Made by a program: the position numbers and the translations under genes. DNA of 64,000 nt, taken from positions 1 to 64,000 of the forward strand of contig NZ_VEHL01000006.1 in assembly GCF_007679965.1 (NCBI RefSeq). The letters are read 5' to 3'. The notes beneath the pieces were generated by a model that saw only the letters and a program-made list of their open reading frames with translations, ran no database searches and was not told where the DNA came from. Below are positions 8,062-16,140 of this stretch, in pieces; positions within the stretch are counted from its first letter, which is position 1, and each line of letters opens with the position of its first letter. The DNA comes from Bordetella genomosp. 13. Lineage in GTDB: Bacteria; Pseudomonadota; Gammaproteobacteria; Burkholderiales; Burkholderiaceae_B.

Positions 8062-9045
8062 ATGATTCGATCGATCGGCGCATCGCGCCGCAAGCTGCTG
8101 GCCATGGCCTTCGCGCTGGCCGGCACCGCAGCAGCCGGCCTGTCGCACGCGCAACAGGGCTATCCGGACAAGCCCATCACCATCGTCGTTCCGTTCTCGC
8201 CGGGCAGCGCCACCGATACCAGCGCGCGCATCATCTCCGAGAAGCTGGGCCCGCGCCTGAACGTGCCCATCGTGATCGAGAACAAGCCCGGCGCGTCCGG
8301 CACGATCGGCGCGTCGTTCGCGGCGCGCGCGCAGCCGGATGGCTACACGCTGATCCTGACCAGCAGCTCGACGCACTCGGCCACGCCAGCGCTGTTCCGC
8401 AAGCTGCCGTTCGATCCCACCGGCGACTTCATCCACCTGATTCGCATCGCCACCATTCCGATGATGCTGGTGGTGCGCGAGGATGCGCCGTACCAGTCGC
8501 TGAAGGACCTGGTGAAGGCCACGCAGCAGAAGGCCCTGAACTACGCATACGGCTCGCCCACCAGCCAGATCGCGGGCGCGACGTTCAACACCGTGGCCGG
8601 CGCCGCCGCCAACGGCGTGCCCTACAAGAGCCAGCCGCCGGCCGTGACCGACCTGCTGGGCGGCCACGTCGATTACCTGTTCGCGGACCTGTCCGTGGTC
8701 ACGTCCTTCATGCAGGGCGGCAAGCTGCGCGGGCTGGCGTTCACGGGGCACGAGCGCTCCAAGGCCTTCCCGCAGGTGCCCACGCTGTCCGAACTGGGCT
8801 ACAAGAACTTCGACCTGGTCGTCTGGGTGGGCGTTGCCGCGCCGGCCAGGACGCCGGACGCCATCGTGCAGAAGCTGAACAAGGAAATCGCCGCGATCCT
8901 GGCCGAGCCGGAAGTCGTGCAGCGCTTCGAGTCGTTGGGCATGCAGGTCTCGCCCAACTCGGTGGACGATCACCGGGCCTTCGCGCTGGCGCAGCGCAAG
9001 ATCTGGACGCAGCGCGCGGTCGACGCGAAGATCGAACCGCAATGA
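8062..9045 (+). CDS. Bug/TctC-family periplasmic solute receptor (327 aa)
   Basis: Periplasmic binding protein of the Bordetella uptake gene (Bug) family, which bind carboxylated solutes. The N-terminus has a twin-arginine-like cluster (SRRKLLAM), a hydrophobic segment and a probable cleavage site after SHA. The Bug fingerprint follows: YPDKPITIVVPFSPGSATD, a GASGTIGA loop, a PYKSQPPAVTDLLGG segment and an FP-Q-VPTLSELGY motif. The length is normal. AGGAGA precedes the ATG. No TctA or TctB membrane component is in the window, as is common for this family. It is the last gene of module A, probably capturing the substrate of the crotonase/CoA-transferase pair. Confidence 0.9.
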   Translation: MIRSIGASRRKLLAMAFALAGTAAAGLSHAQQGYPDKPITIVVPFSPGSATDTSARIISEKLGPRLNVPIVIENKPGASGTIGASFAARAQPDGYTLILTSSSTHSATPALFRKLPFDPTGDFIHLIRIATIPMMLVVREDAPYQSLKDLVKATQQKALNYAYGSPTSQIAGATFNTVAGAAANGVPYKSQPPAVTDLLGGHVDYLFADLSVVTSFMQGGKLRGLAFTGHERSKAFPQVPTLSELGYKNFDLVVWVGVAAPARTPDAIVQKLNKEIAAILAEPEVVQRFESLGMQVSPNSVDDHRAFALAQRKIWTQRAVDAKIEPQ

Positions 9046-9240
9046 CGCGCGGCGCGTCGCAGCAGGAAGCGGCCTGATTTACGGCCCGTTGAAATAAGCA
9101 CTTCGGCCTGGCTGCCCTCACGCCGCGCAGGCCATCGTCGCCGGATCGCGGGCCGGTCCGGAAGGCGCTTCTTGCGCCACCGCCAACGACGAGGCGGCGC
9201 GCCGACGCGGCGGGCCTGGGTACGCGGTTTGCGCACAAGG

Positions 9241-9263
9241 GGCTCCACTCCCCGACTGGAGCC
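9241..9263 (+). promoter_or_regulatory. hairpin that covers the ribosome-binding site of the next gene
   Basis: A perfect 7-bp stem (GGCTCCA at 9241-9247 and TGGAGCC at 9257-9263, 9-base loop). Its 3' arm contains GGAG at 9258-9261, the only good ribosome-binding site for the ATG at 9271. When folded, the RNA would hide that site. It could be a translational switch or simple RNA thermometer; it could also be a chance stem in GC-rich DNA. The 195 bp before it (9046-9240) show no gene. Confidence 0.4.
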
Positions 9264-9270
9264 GCCCCTC

Positions 9271-9546
9271 ATGATGCAATCCGCCCTTGGCCTGTCCGGC
9301 GCCCAGCCTGCGCCCCCCAGCGTGCACTTCCACACCGTGCCGCCCATGCCCGATCCCACGCCGATGCCCTCGCCGCCCGAAACGCCCCCGGGCGAACCGG
9401 GCCCTGACGTCGTGCCGCCGATCGATCCGCAACCGGAGATCGATCCCACCCCCGCCCCCGGCCCAGACATCGTGCCGCCGTCCATCCCTCCCGGCCAGAC
9501 GCCTGTCGCCCGCGGGAGATACAGCCTGGCCTGGTGCTTCCTGTGA
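9271..9546 (+). CDS. proline-rich small protein of unknown function (91 aa)
   Basis: A short protein of very low complexity. After about 15 residues (MMQSALGLSGAQPAPPSVH) it consists of Pro/Asp/Glu/Thr-rich stretches such as PPMPDPTPMPSPPETPPGEP and P-I-D-P-Q-P-E-I-D-P. These should be extended and acidic, and the protein ends in a short basic/hydrophobic tail. No signal peptide is evident. The start at 9271 (a second ATG follows at once) has GGAG nine bases upstream, inside a hairpin. Its stop overlaps the GTG start of the next gene (GTGA), which supports it being translated and coupled. The function is unknown; a spacer or surface-exposed role is only a guess. Confidence 0.5.
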   Translation: MMQSALGLSGAQPAPPSVHFHTVPPMPDPTPMPSPPETPPGEPGPDVVPPIDPQPEIDPTPAPGPDIVPPSIPPGQTPVARGRYSLAWCFL

Positions 9547-10394
9547 AACGGCGCTACGTGGCCGCCGCGGCGCTGCTTTGCCTGGCGGCCTGCAAGGACC
9601 GGGACACCGAGTCGCCGGTCGCCGCGCCGGGCGAGGACAAGAAAGCCGGCACCGCCGTCCTGGAGACGGGCGCGGAGGTGTTGCAGGACAAGCCGCCCAT
9701 CGACGCCATCAACGCCTATCTGGACGGGTTCCATTTCTACAATGGCCGTCCGCAGGCGCAGATGGAGGCGCACCACTACTGCACGATCCTGAACGACGAC
9801 ATGATCCAGTGCGTGATCTACGACGGCAATGTCGGCGACGCCAAGCTGATGGGAATCGAATACATCGTCAGCGACAAGGTGTTCAAGACGCTGCCCGAGG
9901 CCGAGAAGCCGCTTTGGCACAGCCACGTGCACGAAGTGAAATCGGGGCAGCTCGTGGCGCCCGGCATTCCGCAGATGGCCGAGCATGCGCTGATGAAGAA
10001 GCTGGTGCACACCTACGGCAAGACCATACACACCTGGCATACCGACCAGGACAAGACGCTGCCGCTGGGCGCGCCGCAGCTGATGATGGGCTTCACGCAG
10101 GATGGGCAGGCCAACGAGGCCATGGTCGAGGCCCGCAACAAGCGGCTGGGCATCGATACGGTCGACAAGCGTGCCAACCGCGAGGACATCCCCACGCCGG
10201 AGGTGCTGCCGGGCGCGGATGCCTGGCAAGCCGGCAAGATCATCCAGTTCGCGGATCCGACGGGGCAGCGGCATGATCACCAGGGCAACCCGGGCGAACG
10301 CCCGGCCGAGTGGCGCCGGATGCGAACGCCCGGTCAGGACGGCCCTGATCCCTGGGCACGGAATGGGGATTCCTGCCCCTCGGGCCGCGGGTAG
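9543..10394 (+). CDS. DUF1264-family lipoprotein (283 aa)
   Basis: Exported lipoprotein with a DUF1264 domain, related in sequence pattern to plant oil-body-associated proteins; the biochemical role of the bacterial members is not known. The signal peptide ends in the lipobox LAAC (Cys near residue 16). The domain shows H-H-Y-C, V-I-Y-D-G, LWHSHVHEVKSG and the T-W-H-T-D-Q-D segment, a set of conserved histidines and acids that could bind a metal. The GTG at 9543 overlaps the stop of the proline-rich gene by four bases and gives a proper signal peptide; a GTG three codons earlier is possible. The C-terminal 40 residues are charged and low in complexity. Confidence 0.75.
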   Translation: MKRRYVAAAALLCLAACKDRDTESPVAAPGEDKKAGTAVLETGAEVLQDKPPIDAINAYLDGFHFYNGRPQAQMEAHHYCTILNDDMIQCVIYDGNVGDAKLMGIEYIVSDKVFKTLPEAEKPLWHSHVHEVKSGQLVAPGIPQMAEHALMKKLVHTYGKTIHTWHTDQDKTLPLGAPQLMMGFTQDGQANEAMVEARNKRLGIDTVDKRANREDIPTPEVLPGADAWQAGKIIQFADPTGQRHDHQGNPGERPAEWRRMRTPGQDGPDPWARNGDSCPSGRG

Positions 10395-10396
10395 AC

Positions 10397-10423
10397 GCGC
10401 GCCAGGGCGCATCCCTGGCGCGC
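10397..10423. terminator. strong hairpin between convergent genes
   Basis: An 11-bp perfect stem (GCGCGCCAGGG with CCCTGGCGCGC, 5-base loop) in the 48-bp gap between the DUF1264 gene (+) and the LysR gene (-). There is no T run on either side, so it would act as a bidirectional mRNA 3' end or barrier rather than a classic intrinsic terminator. Confidence 0.55.
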
Positions 10424-10442
10424 CCGGCCGCGGTGTCGTCGA

Positions 10443-11318
10443 CTAGGATTCGCCGAACGCGTCCAGCAGCCGCGCGATCAGCGGGTTGTCCGCGTCCCGC
10501 CGGCTGACGCCGTACGACTCGGACCGGGCCACCCCGCCCGCCAGCGGACGGAATACCGCGCCGCCCAGCGCCGAGCGCTCCAGGGCCTTGGGAACCAGCG
10601 CCACGCCCAGCCCCTGCGCCACCAGCGACACCACGGCCAGCCAATGCCGCACCTCGTGCCGCACGTCGGGGCGGAACCCGGCTTCGGCGCAGATGGACAG
10701 CACGCGGTCGTGATAGTCGGGCGACATGCTGTGCGCGAACAGCACCAGCGGCTCGGACGCCAGGTCCGCCGGCCGTACGGTGCGCCTGGCCGCCAGGCGG
10801 TGTTTCTCGGGCAGGCAGCACACGAAGGGCTCGGACAGCAGCAGCCGGCTTTCCAGTTCGTCCGGCAGGCGGCTGGTGTGCACGAAGCCCATGTCCAAGC
10901 GGTCCTGCATCAGTTCGGTGATCTGCTCGCCCGAGTTCAGTTCCGTCAGCTTGATGCGCACGCCCGGATAGCGCGCCTGGAAGCTGCGCAGCGCCTGCGG
11001 CAGGCCGCGATACAGCATGGCCCCGACGAAGCCGATGCGCAGCCGCCCGGCCAGCCCCGCGGCGGCGTCGCGCGCCTCGAGCGCGGCCTCCTCGGTCTGC
11101 GCCAGGATCTGGCGCGCGGAGGCCTGCATGGCGCGCCCCGCGGCGGTCAGCCGCACTTCCTTGTTGTTGCGTTCGAACAGCCGCGCGCCCACGCTGTCTT
11201 CCAGTTGCCGGATGGCCACCGACAGCGGCGGCTGGGAGATCGACAGGCGCGCCGCGGCGCGGCCGAAATGCAGCTCTTCGGCCAGCACGGAGAAGTAGCG
11301 CAGGTGGCGCAATTCCAT
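10443..11318 (-). CDS. LysR-family regulator of module B (291 aa)
   Basis: LysR-type transcription factor. The N-terminal helix-turn-helix is clear (MELRHLRYFSVLAEELHFGR, AAARLSISQPPLSVAIRQLE), the pattern of the CatR/BenM-like branch, and is followed by a two-lobed effector domain to about residue 285. The start gives the canonical N-terminus. It is transcribed away from the acyl-CoA dehydrogenase gene. The 117-bp gap between them holds an 18-bp palindrome (11339-11356) that is the obvious candidate binding site. It probably senses the substrate of module B or a CoA ester of it and represses its own gene. Confidence 0.85.
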   Translation of the reverse strand: MELRHLRYFSVLAEELHFGRAAARLSISQPPLSVAIRQLEDSVGARLFERNNKEVRLTAAGRAMQASARQILAQTEEAALEARDAAAGLAGRLRIGFVGAMLYRGLPQALRSFQARYPGVRIKLTELNSGEQITELMQDRLDMGFVHTSRLPDELESRLLLSEPFVCCLPEKHRLAARRTVRPADLASEPLVLFAHSMSPDYHDRVLSICAEAGFRPDVRHEVRHWLAVVSLVAQGLGVALVPKALERSALGGAVFRPLAGGVARSESYGVSRRDADNPLIARLLDAFGES

Positions 11319-11338
11319 TCCCGGACCTCGCTCAACGA

Positions 11339-11356
11339 TACGATTTAAAAATCGTA
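11339..11356. promoter_or_regulatory. palindromic operator between LysR and acyl-CoA dehydrogenase genes
   Basis: TACGATTTAAAAATCGTA: two perfect 8-bp arms around a 2-bp centre, in the AT-rich middle of a divergent intergenic region. Its size and place fit a LysR-type recognition site next to the regulator gene. AT-rich sequence continues to 11386, where the promoter of the acyl-CoA dehydrogenase gene should lie. Confidence 0.65.
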
Positions 11357-11435
11357 CAAAACTAAATCAATATTGGATAGCTATCGTCGCCCTCCCTAGA
11401 ATGACCCGAAAAAGCAGTCATCAGGAGACCTCGGC

Positions 11436-13130
11436 ATGTCCGACACCACCCCGCATCCCGTGCCCGACCGGCGCGGCGAGAATTTCTACACCACGGACCG
11501 GGAGCTGCTGCAGTTGCTGCCGCTGTACCTGCCGGCCGACCTGCTTGCGCACATGACGCCGCACCTGGTCCGCCTGGGCGAGCTGGCGGGCAGCCATCTG
11601 GACGAACTGGCCAGCACGGCCGACCACAACCCGCCCACGCTGCAATACCGCTCGCGCAGCGGCCTGGACGAGCAGCGCGTGCTGAAGCATCCCGCCTACG
11701 TCGAGATGGAGCGCCTGGCCTTCAGCGAGTTCGGCCTGGGCGCGATGTCGCATCGCGAGGAAACGCTGGGCTGGCGGGGCAGGATGCCGCCGGCGGTGAA
11801 GTACGCGTTGACGTTCCTGTTCGTGCAGTGCGAGTTCGGCCTGTGCTGCCCGGTATCGATGACGGACTCGCTGACGCGCACGCTGCGCAAGTTCGGCGAC
11901 CCCGACCTGGTGCGCCGCTATCTGCCGCGCCTGACCTCGCTGGACTTCGATGAACTGGCGCAAGGCGCCATGTTCATGACGGAGCAGGGCGCGGGCTCGG
12001 ACATCGCCGCCACGGCCACCGAAGCGCGCCGCGACGCGGACGGCAACTGGCGCCTGCATGGCGACAAGTGGTTCTGCTCGAACCCGGATGCCGACTTCGC
12101 GATGGTGCTGGCGCGGCCCGACGATGCGCCCGCCGGCATGAAAGGCATCTCGCTGTTCCTGCTGCCGCGCCATCTGGACGACGGCAGCGCCAACGCCTAT
12201 CGCATCATCCGCCTGAAGGACAAGCTGGGAACGCGTTCGATGGCCAGCGGCGAGATCCGGCTGGAGGGAGCGCTGGCGTACCTGGTGGGAGAGCCCGGCC
12301 GCGGCTTCGTGCAGATGGCCGACATGGTGAACAACTCGCGCCTGTCCAACGGCGTGCGCGCGGCGGGCCTGATGCGGCGTGCGGTGGCCGAGGCCGAGTT
12401 CGTTGCGCGCGAGCGCCGCGCGTTCGGCAAGCCGCTGCAGGACATGCCGCTGATGCGCCGCCAGCTGGACAAGCTGCGCGTGCCCGCCGAACAGGCCCGC
12501 ACCATGGTGTTCCAGACCGCGCAGGCGCTGGCCCGCTCGGATGCCGGCGAACCCGACGCCTATGCGCTGCTGCGCATCCTGACCCCCATGATCAAGTTCC
12601 GCGCCTGCCGCGACGCGCGCAAGGTGACGGGCGATGCGATGGAAGTGCGCGGCGGCTGCGGCTACATCGAGGAATGGAGCGATCCGCGCCTGCTGCGCGA
12701 CGCGCACCTGGGATCGATCTGGGAAGGCACCAGCAACATCGTGGCGCTGGACGTGATCCGCGCCATCAAGCGCGAGGGTTCCTTGCCCGTGCTGCGCGCG
12801 CACCTGGCGTCGCTGCTGGAACAGGCGACCGTGGCGCCCGCGTTCGCGCAGGCATCGCGAGGCGCCCTGGACGCCGCCAGCGCGCTGGCCGAGACCGCGG
12901 CCCAGGAAGGCGGCGATGCGCTGGCGCGCCAGGCCGCGTCCGCGCTGTATCACTGCACCAGCAGCATCGCCATGGCCTGGGAGGCTTCGCGGACCGGCTC
13001 GGCGGACCGGCTGCGCTGGGCGCAGCTGGCGCTGCGCCACCGCGTGCTGCCGCGCGATCCGCTGGCGCCGGATGCGCTGCCCACCGCGTGGGCCGAGGGC
13101 CCGCGCCAAGCCGCCGCCAGTCCCGCCTGA
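11436..13130 (+). CDS. AidB-like acyl-CoA dehydrogenase (564 aa)
   Basis: Flavin-dependent acyl-CoA dehydrogenase of the AidB-like branch, which is longer than the usual 380-residue family. Visible elements are an extra N-terminal domain (about 1-150), the middle FAD/substrate segment MFMTEQGAGSDIAATATEA, LHGDKWFCSNPDAD, KLGTRSMASGEIRLEG, and the C-terminal GGCGYIEEWSDPRLLRDAHL with IWEGTSNIVALDVIRA. The Glu of IWEGTS is at the usual catalytic-base position. The last 100 residues form a helical extension. It is the first gene of module B and is probably regulated by the divergent LysR protein. It would introduce a double bond into the CoA ester made by the CoA-transferase; the substrate is unknown. 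Confidence 0.88.
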   Translation: MSDTTPHPVPDRRGENFYTTDRELLQLLPLYLPADLLAHMTPHLVRLGELAGSHLDELASTADHNPPTLQYRSRSGLDEQRVLKHPAYVEMERLAFSEFGLGAMSHREETLGWRGRMPPAVKYALTFLFVQCEFGLCCPVSMTDSLTRTLRKFGDPDLVRRYLPRLTSLDFDELAQGAMFMTEQGAGSDIAATATEARRDADGNWRLHGDKWFCSNPDADFAMVLARPDDAPAGMKGISLFLLPRHLDDGSANAYRIIRLKDKLGTRSMASGEIRLEGALAYLVGEPGRGFVQMADMVNNSRLSNGVRAAGLMRRAVAEAEFVARERRAFGKPLQDMPLMRRQLDKLRVPAEQARTMVFQTAQALARSDAGEPDAYALLRILTPMIKFRACRDARKVTGDAMEVRGGCGYIEEWSDPRLLRDAHLGSIWEGTSNIVALDVIRAIKREGSLPVLRAHLASLLEQATVAPAFAQASRGALDAASALAETAAQEGGDALARQAASALYHCTSSIAMAWEASRTGSADRLRWAQLALRHRVLPRDPLAPDALPTAWAEGPRQAAASPA

Positions 13131-13136
13131 TCCCGA

Positions 13137-13156
13137 ACACGGCGGCGCCGCCGTGT
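13137..13156 (+). other. perfect inverted repeat after the acyl-CoA dehydrogenase gene
   Basis: A 20-bp perfect palindrome of ACACGGCGGC type directly after the stop. It can form a GC-rich hairpin in the mRNA between the dehydrogenase and Bug receptor genes. It lacks a T run, so it may stabilise the upstream mRNA or lower expression of the downstream genes rather than end transcription. Confidence 0.5.
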
Positions 13157-13263
13157 ATTGCAACCCGGCGCCGCCATCCTGGTTTTCTTCACCCCCATAA
13201 CAGCACCGCGATCCACCGGCACGCAAGCCGGCGCGACATGCGGCATGCACAAAGGAGACATCC

Positions 13264-14247
13264 ATGCACAAGCGAATCTTCCTGTCCGCCCTGGCCGCGG
13301 CCATCCTGTCCGCGGCCGCGCTGCCGCCGGCGCAGGCCGCCGAGAGCTTCCCGGCCAAGCCGGTGATGCTGGTGATTCCATACCCGCCCGGCGGCCCCAC
13401 CGACGCGATGGCCCGCACCCTGGCCGCGGAAATCTCGAACTTCATCAGCCAGCCCATGATCGTGGAAAACCGCGCCGGCGCCAACGGCAACATCGGCGCC
13501 GAATACGTGGCGCGCGCCGCGCCCGACGGCTACACGCTGATGTTCGGCACCTCGGGCCCGCTGGCCATCAACTCCAGCCTGTACAGCAACCTGAACTACG
13601 ACCCGGTCAAGAGCTACGCGCCGGTGGTCAACGTGGGCTACCTGCCCAACATCCTGGTGGTGAACCCCAGCGTGCCGGCCAAGACCGTGCCCGAGCTGGT
13701 GGCGTATTCGAAGTCGCATCCCGGCAAGCTGACGTTTGCCTCGTCGGGCAGCGGCGCGTCGTCGCACCTGGCGGGCGTGATGTTCAACGGCATCGCCGGC
13801 ACGGACATCCTGCACGTGCCGTACAAGGGCACGGGGCCGGCGCTGACCGACCTGCTGGGCGGCCACGTGACCATGAGTTTCACCGACGTGCTGACCGCCA
13901 AGCCCTACGTGGAGAACGGCAAGCTGCGCGCGCTGGGCGTGACCACGGCCAAGCGCTCGCAGGCATTGCCCGACGTGCCCACGGTGGCGGAACAAGGCTA
14001 TGCGGGCTACGACGTCAGCGTGTTCTTTGGCATCGTCGCGCCTGCCGGCACGCCCGACGATCGCGTGCAGGTGCTGAACAAGGCCTTCGTGCAGGCTCTG
14101 CACTCCGACAAGGTGAAAGCCCTGTTCGCCGCGCAGGGCCTGGAGTCCGCGGCGGACAACAGCCCGCAGGCGCTGGGCAAGTTCATCACGCAGGAGAAGG
14201 CCAAGTGGAAGACGGTCGTCGAGAAATCCGGCGCCCAGGTCAACTGA
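13264..14247 (+). CDS. Bug/TctC-family periplasmic solute receptor (327 aa)
   Basis: Periplasmic binding protein for an organic acid. A signal peptide of about 24 residues ends in AQAAE. The Bug fingerprint follows: FPAKPVMLVIPYPPGGPTDAM, NRAGANGNIGAEYVARA, PYKGTGPALTDLLGGHV and LPDVPTVAEQGY. A good AAGGAG site precedes the ATG. Its relative in module A (8062-9045) has the same length and layout but a quite different sequence, so the two should bind different solutes. It stands between the acyl-CoA dehydrogenase and CoA-transferase genes; the ten-base gap to the latter indicates one operon. Confidence 0.9.
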   Translation: MHKRIFLSALAAAILSAAALPPAQAAESFPAKPVMLVIPYPPGGPTDAMARTLAAEISNFISQPMIVENRAGANGNIGAEYVARAAPDGYTLMFGTSGPLAINSSLYSNLNYDPVKSYAPVVNVGYLPNILVVNPSVPAKTVPELVAYSKSHPGKLTFASSGSGASSHLAGVMFNGIAGTDILHVPYKGTGPALTDLLGGHVTMSFTDVLTAKPYVENGKLRALGVTTAKRSQALPDVPTVAEQGYAGYDVSVFFGIVAPAGTPDDRVQVLNKAFVQALHSDKVKALFAAQGLESAADNSPQALGKFITQEKAKWKTVVEKSGAQVN

Positions 14248-14257
14248 GGAACACGGC

Positions 14258-15400
14258 ATGAGCAGTGCAATCAACATGGGCTCGCTGGCCGGGCTGCGCG
14301 TGCTGGACCTGTCGCGCATTCTGGGCGGCCCGTACTGCGGGCAGATCCTGGGCGACCACGGCGCCGACGTGCTGAAGGTCGAGCCGCCGCAGGGCGACGA
14401 CACGCGCACCTGGGGTCCCCCGTTCCGCGACGGCGTGGCGTCCTACTACTTCGGGCTGAACCGCAACAAGCGCGTGCAGCACCTGGACCTGGCCACGGAG
14501 CCGGACCGCGAGCGGCTACTGGCGCTGATCGCGCAGTCCGACGTGCTGCTGGAGAACTTCAAGATCGGCACGATGGAGCGCTGGGGCCTGGGCTACGAGG
14601 CGCTGTCGCAGCGCTTTCCGCGCCTGATCTGGTGCCGCGTGTCGGGCTTCGGCGGCGATGGCCCGCTGGGCGCCTTGCCCGGCTACGACGCGGCCATCCA
14701 GGCCATGAGCGGCATCATGAGCGTCAACGGCGAGGCCGGCGGCGAGCCGCTGCGCGTGGGCCTGCCCGTGGTGGACATGGTGACGGGGCTCAACGCCGTG
14801 ATCGGCATCCTGCTGGCCCTGAACGAGCGGCAGCGCAGCGGCCAGGGGCAGTTCGTCGAGGCCTCGCTGTACGACAGCGGCGTGTCGCTGCTGCATCCGC
14901 ATGCGGCCAACTGGTTCATGGACGGCCGCGTGCCGCGGCGCACCGGCAACGCGCATCCCAACATCTATCCGTACGACACGTTCCGCACGGCCACCGAGCC
15001 GCTGTTCCTGGCGGTGGGCAACGACCGCCAGTTCGTCACGCTGTGCGGCGTTCTTGGCCGGCCGGAACTGGCGAAGGACGAACGCTACGCCAGCGCGGGC
15101 GGACGTTCGACGAACCGCGTGGCGCTGAAGGAAGCGCTGGAGGCCGCGCTGGCCGGCTTCGAGGCCGAGACGCTGGTGCCGCGACTGATGGCGGCGAACG
15201 TGCCGGCCGCGCCGGTATTGCCGGTGGACGCCGCGCTGAATCATCCGCACACGGCGCACCGCGGCATGGTGGTCGAGATGGACGAGCACTACCGCGGATT
15301 GGGCGCGCCCGTGAAGCTGGGCCGCACGCCGGCCACCTACCGGCATGCCCCGCTGACGCCAGGCGAGGACTTCGACCCCTTGCCCGGCGAATCCGTGTGA
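14258..15400 (+). CDS. CaiB/BaiF (family III) CoA-transferase (380 aa)
   Basis: Family III CoA-transferase that would activate the acid imported through the neighbouring Bug receptor. Features are LAGLRVLDLSRILGGPYCGQ, GADVLKVEPPQGDDTR, FGLNRNKRV, and the nucleophile aspartate in LPVVDMVTGLNAV. The length is normal for the family. It starts ten bases after the receptor gene. GAGG lies upstream of the ATG at 14258; a second ATG (14276) begins MGSLAGLRVLD and is possible. It is the last gene of module B, followed by an 80-bp gap to tRNA-Asn. Confidence 0.9.
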   Translation: MSSAINMGSLAGLRVLDLSRILGGPYCGQILGDHGADVLKVEPPQGDDTRTWGPPFRDGVASYYFGLNRNKRVQHLDLATEPDRERLLALIAQSDVLLENFKIGTMERWGLGYEALSQRFPRLIWCRVSGFGGDGPLGALPGYDAAIQAMSGIMSVNGEAGGEPLRVGLPVVDMVTGLNAVIGILLALNERQRSGQGQFVEASLYDSGVSLLHPHAANWFMDGRVPRRTGNAHPNIYPYDTFRTATEPLFLAVGNDRQFVTLCGVLGRPELAKDERYASAGGRSTNRVALKEALEAALAGFEAETLVPRLMAANVPAAPVLPVDAALNHPHTAHRGMVVEMDEHYRGLGAPVKLGRTPATYRHAPLTPGEDFDPLPGESV

Positions 15401-15459
15401 CGGGAAGGCAACAAAACCGCCTTCGATCCGGCCGCGCATGCACGGGGTCGTTTTTTCGT

Positions 15460-15465
15460 GCATAA
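15460..15465 (+). promoter_or_regulatory. probable -10 box of tRNA-Asn
   Basis: CATAAT, 15 bases before the tRNA 5' end, preceded by a T-rich stretch. No clear -35 box is seen, so this is only a position for the promoter. Confidence 0.4.
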
Positions 15466-15480
15466 TCGCGGTCCTCCTGT

Positions 15481-15556
15481 TCCCTGATAGCTCAGTCGGT
15501 AGAGCGACGGACTGTTAATCCGCAGGTCGCTGGTTCGAATCCAGCTCGGGGAGCCA
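15481..15556 (+). tRNA. tRNA-Asn (anticodon GTT)
   Basis: A complete 76-base cloverleaf. The acceptor stem TCCCTGA pairs with TCGGGGA, including one G-T pair. D-arm, anticodon stem with GTT at 15514-15516, and a T-arm with GGTTCGAATCC are present. The 3' CCA is encoded. It is followed at once by a strong terminator. No flanking direct repeat or integrase was seen, so it does not look used as an integration site here. Confidence 0.97.
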
Positions 15557-15574
15557 AGAAATTCAGTACGACGA

Positions 15575-15611
15575 ACGGCCTTTGGGTGGCGACACCGAAA
15601 GGCCGTTTTTC
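15575..15611 (+). terminator. intrinsic terminator after tRNA-Asn
   Basis: A long stem: ACGGCCTTT pairs with AAAGGCCGT, then a one-base mismatch, then GGTG with CACC around a GCGA tetraloop. A run of five T follows. This is a textbook strong terminator. Confidence 0.9.
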
Positions 15612-15679
15612 TTTGGGCCGCCCGGCCGCGGCGCAGGCACGCCCGCAGGGGAACATCCCCCGGCCTATGGCACTCCAAT

Positions 15680-15696
15680 AGACATCTACAATGTCT
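15680..15696 (+). promoter_or_regulatory. inverted repeat over a possible -10 box before the YkvA-like gene
   Basis: AGACAT-CTACA-ATGTCT is a perfect 6-bp inverted repeat. It encloses TACAAT (15687-15692), a good -10 sequence lying 56 bases before the gene start at 15748. A repressor bound here would block the promoter. The regulator is unknown. Confidence 0.4.
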
Positions 15697-15747
15697 TTTC
15701 ACGCTGGCGGCCCGCAGGCCGCCGGCCGCTTTGCCGGGGATGCCTCC

Positions 15748-16140
15748 ATGCCGACCGTCGACACCGACTCTTACGAAAACGCCTATTCCGAGCGCCGTTT
15801 CTGGCGCAAGCTGACCGGCCAGGCCTCGGCCGCCGGCCGCCAGGCGCTGGAGAAAGCGCTGTGGCTGTACTACGGCGCGCAAAGCCCCGATACGCCCAAG
15901 TGGGCGCGCCGCACCATCTACGGCGCGCTGGGCTATTTCGTGCTGCCGCTGGACGCCATTCCCGATTTCGCGCCGCTGGTGGGTTACACGGACGATCTGA
16001 CCGTGATGGCCGCCGCCCTGACCGCCGTGGCCTTTGCCATCGACGACAAGGTCAAGCAGCGCGCCAGCGACACGATGGCGCGCTGGACCCGCGGCAAACC
16101 CATCCCCGAGGCCGCTGCCCACACCGATGCCGCCTCCTGA
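15748..16140 (+). CDS. YkvA/DUF1232 family protein (130 aa)
   Basis: Small protein of the DUF1232 family, whose molecular function is not established. The diagnostic block is GYFVLPLDAIPDFAPLVGY followed by TDDLTVM (about residues 65-90), the LP-D-IPD motif of the family, which probably lies at the membrane surface. The N-terminus carries a basic helix. The ATG at 15748 is chosen because GGGGA lies eight bases upstream; the earlier in-frame ATG at 15691 falls inside the inverted repeat and promoter region. The end overlaps the start of the DUF2868 gene by 14 bases, which suggests coupled expression. Confidence 0.8.
   Translation: MPTVDTDSYENAYSERRFWRKLTGQASAAGRQALEKALWLYYGAQSPDTPKWARRTIYGALGYFVLPLDAIPDFAPLVGYTDDLTVMAAALTAVAFAIDDKVKQRASDTMARWTRGKPIPEAAAHTDAAS

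Noticed and set aside
15481..15556. tRNA-Asn as an integration site
   Set aside because: No partial copy of its 3' end and no integrase are seen within the window.
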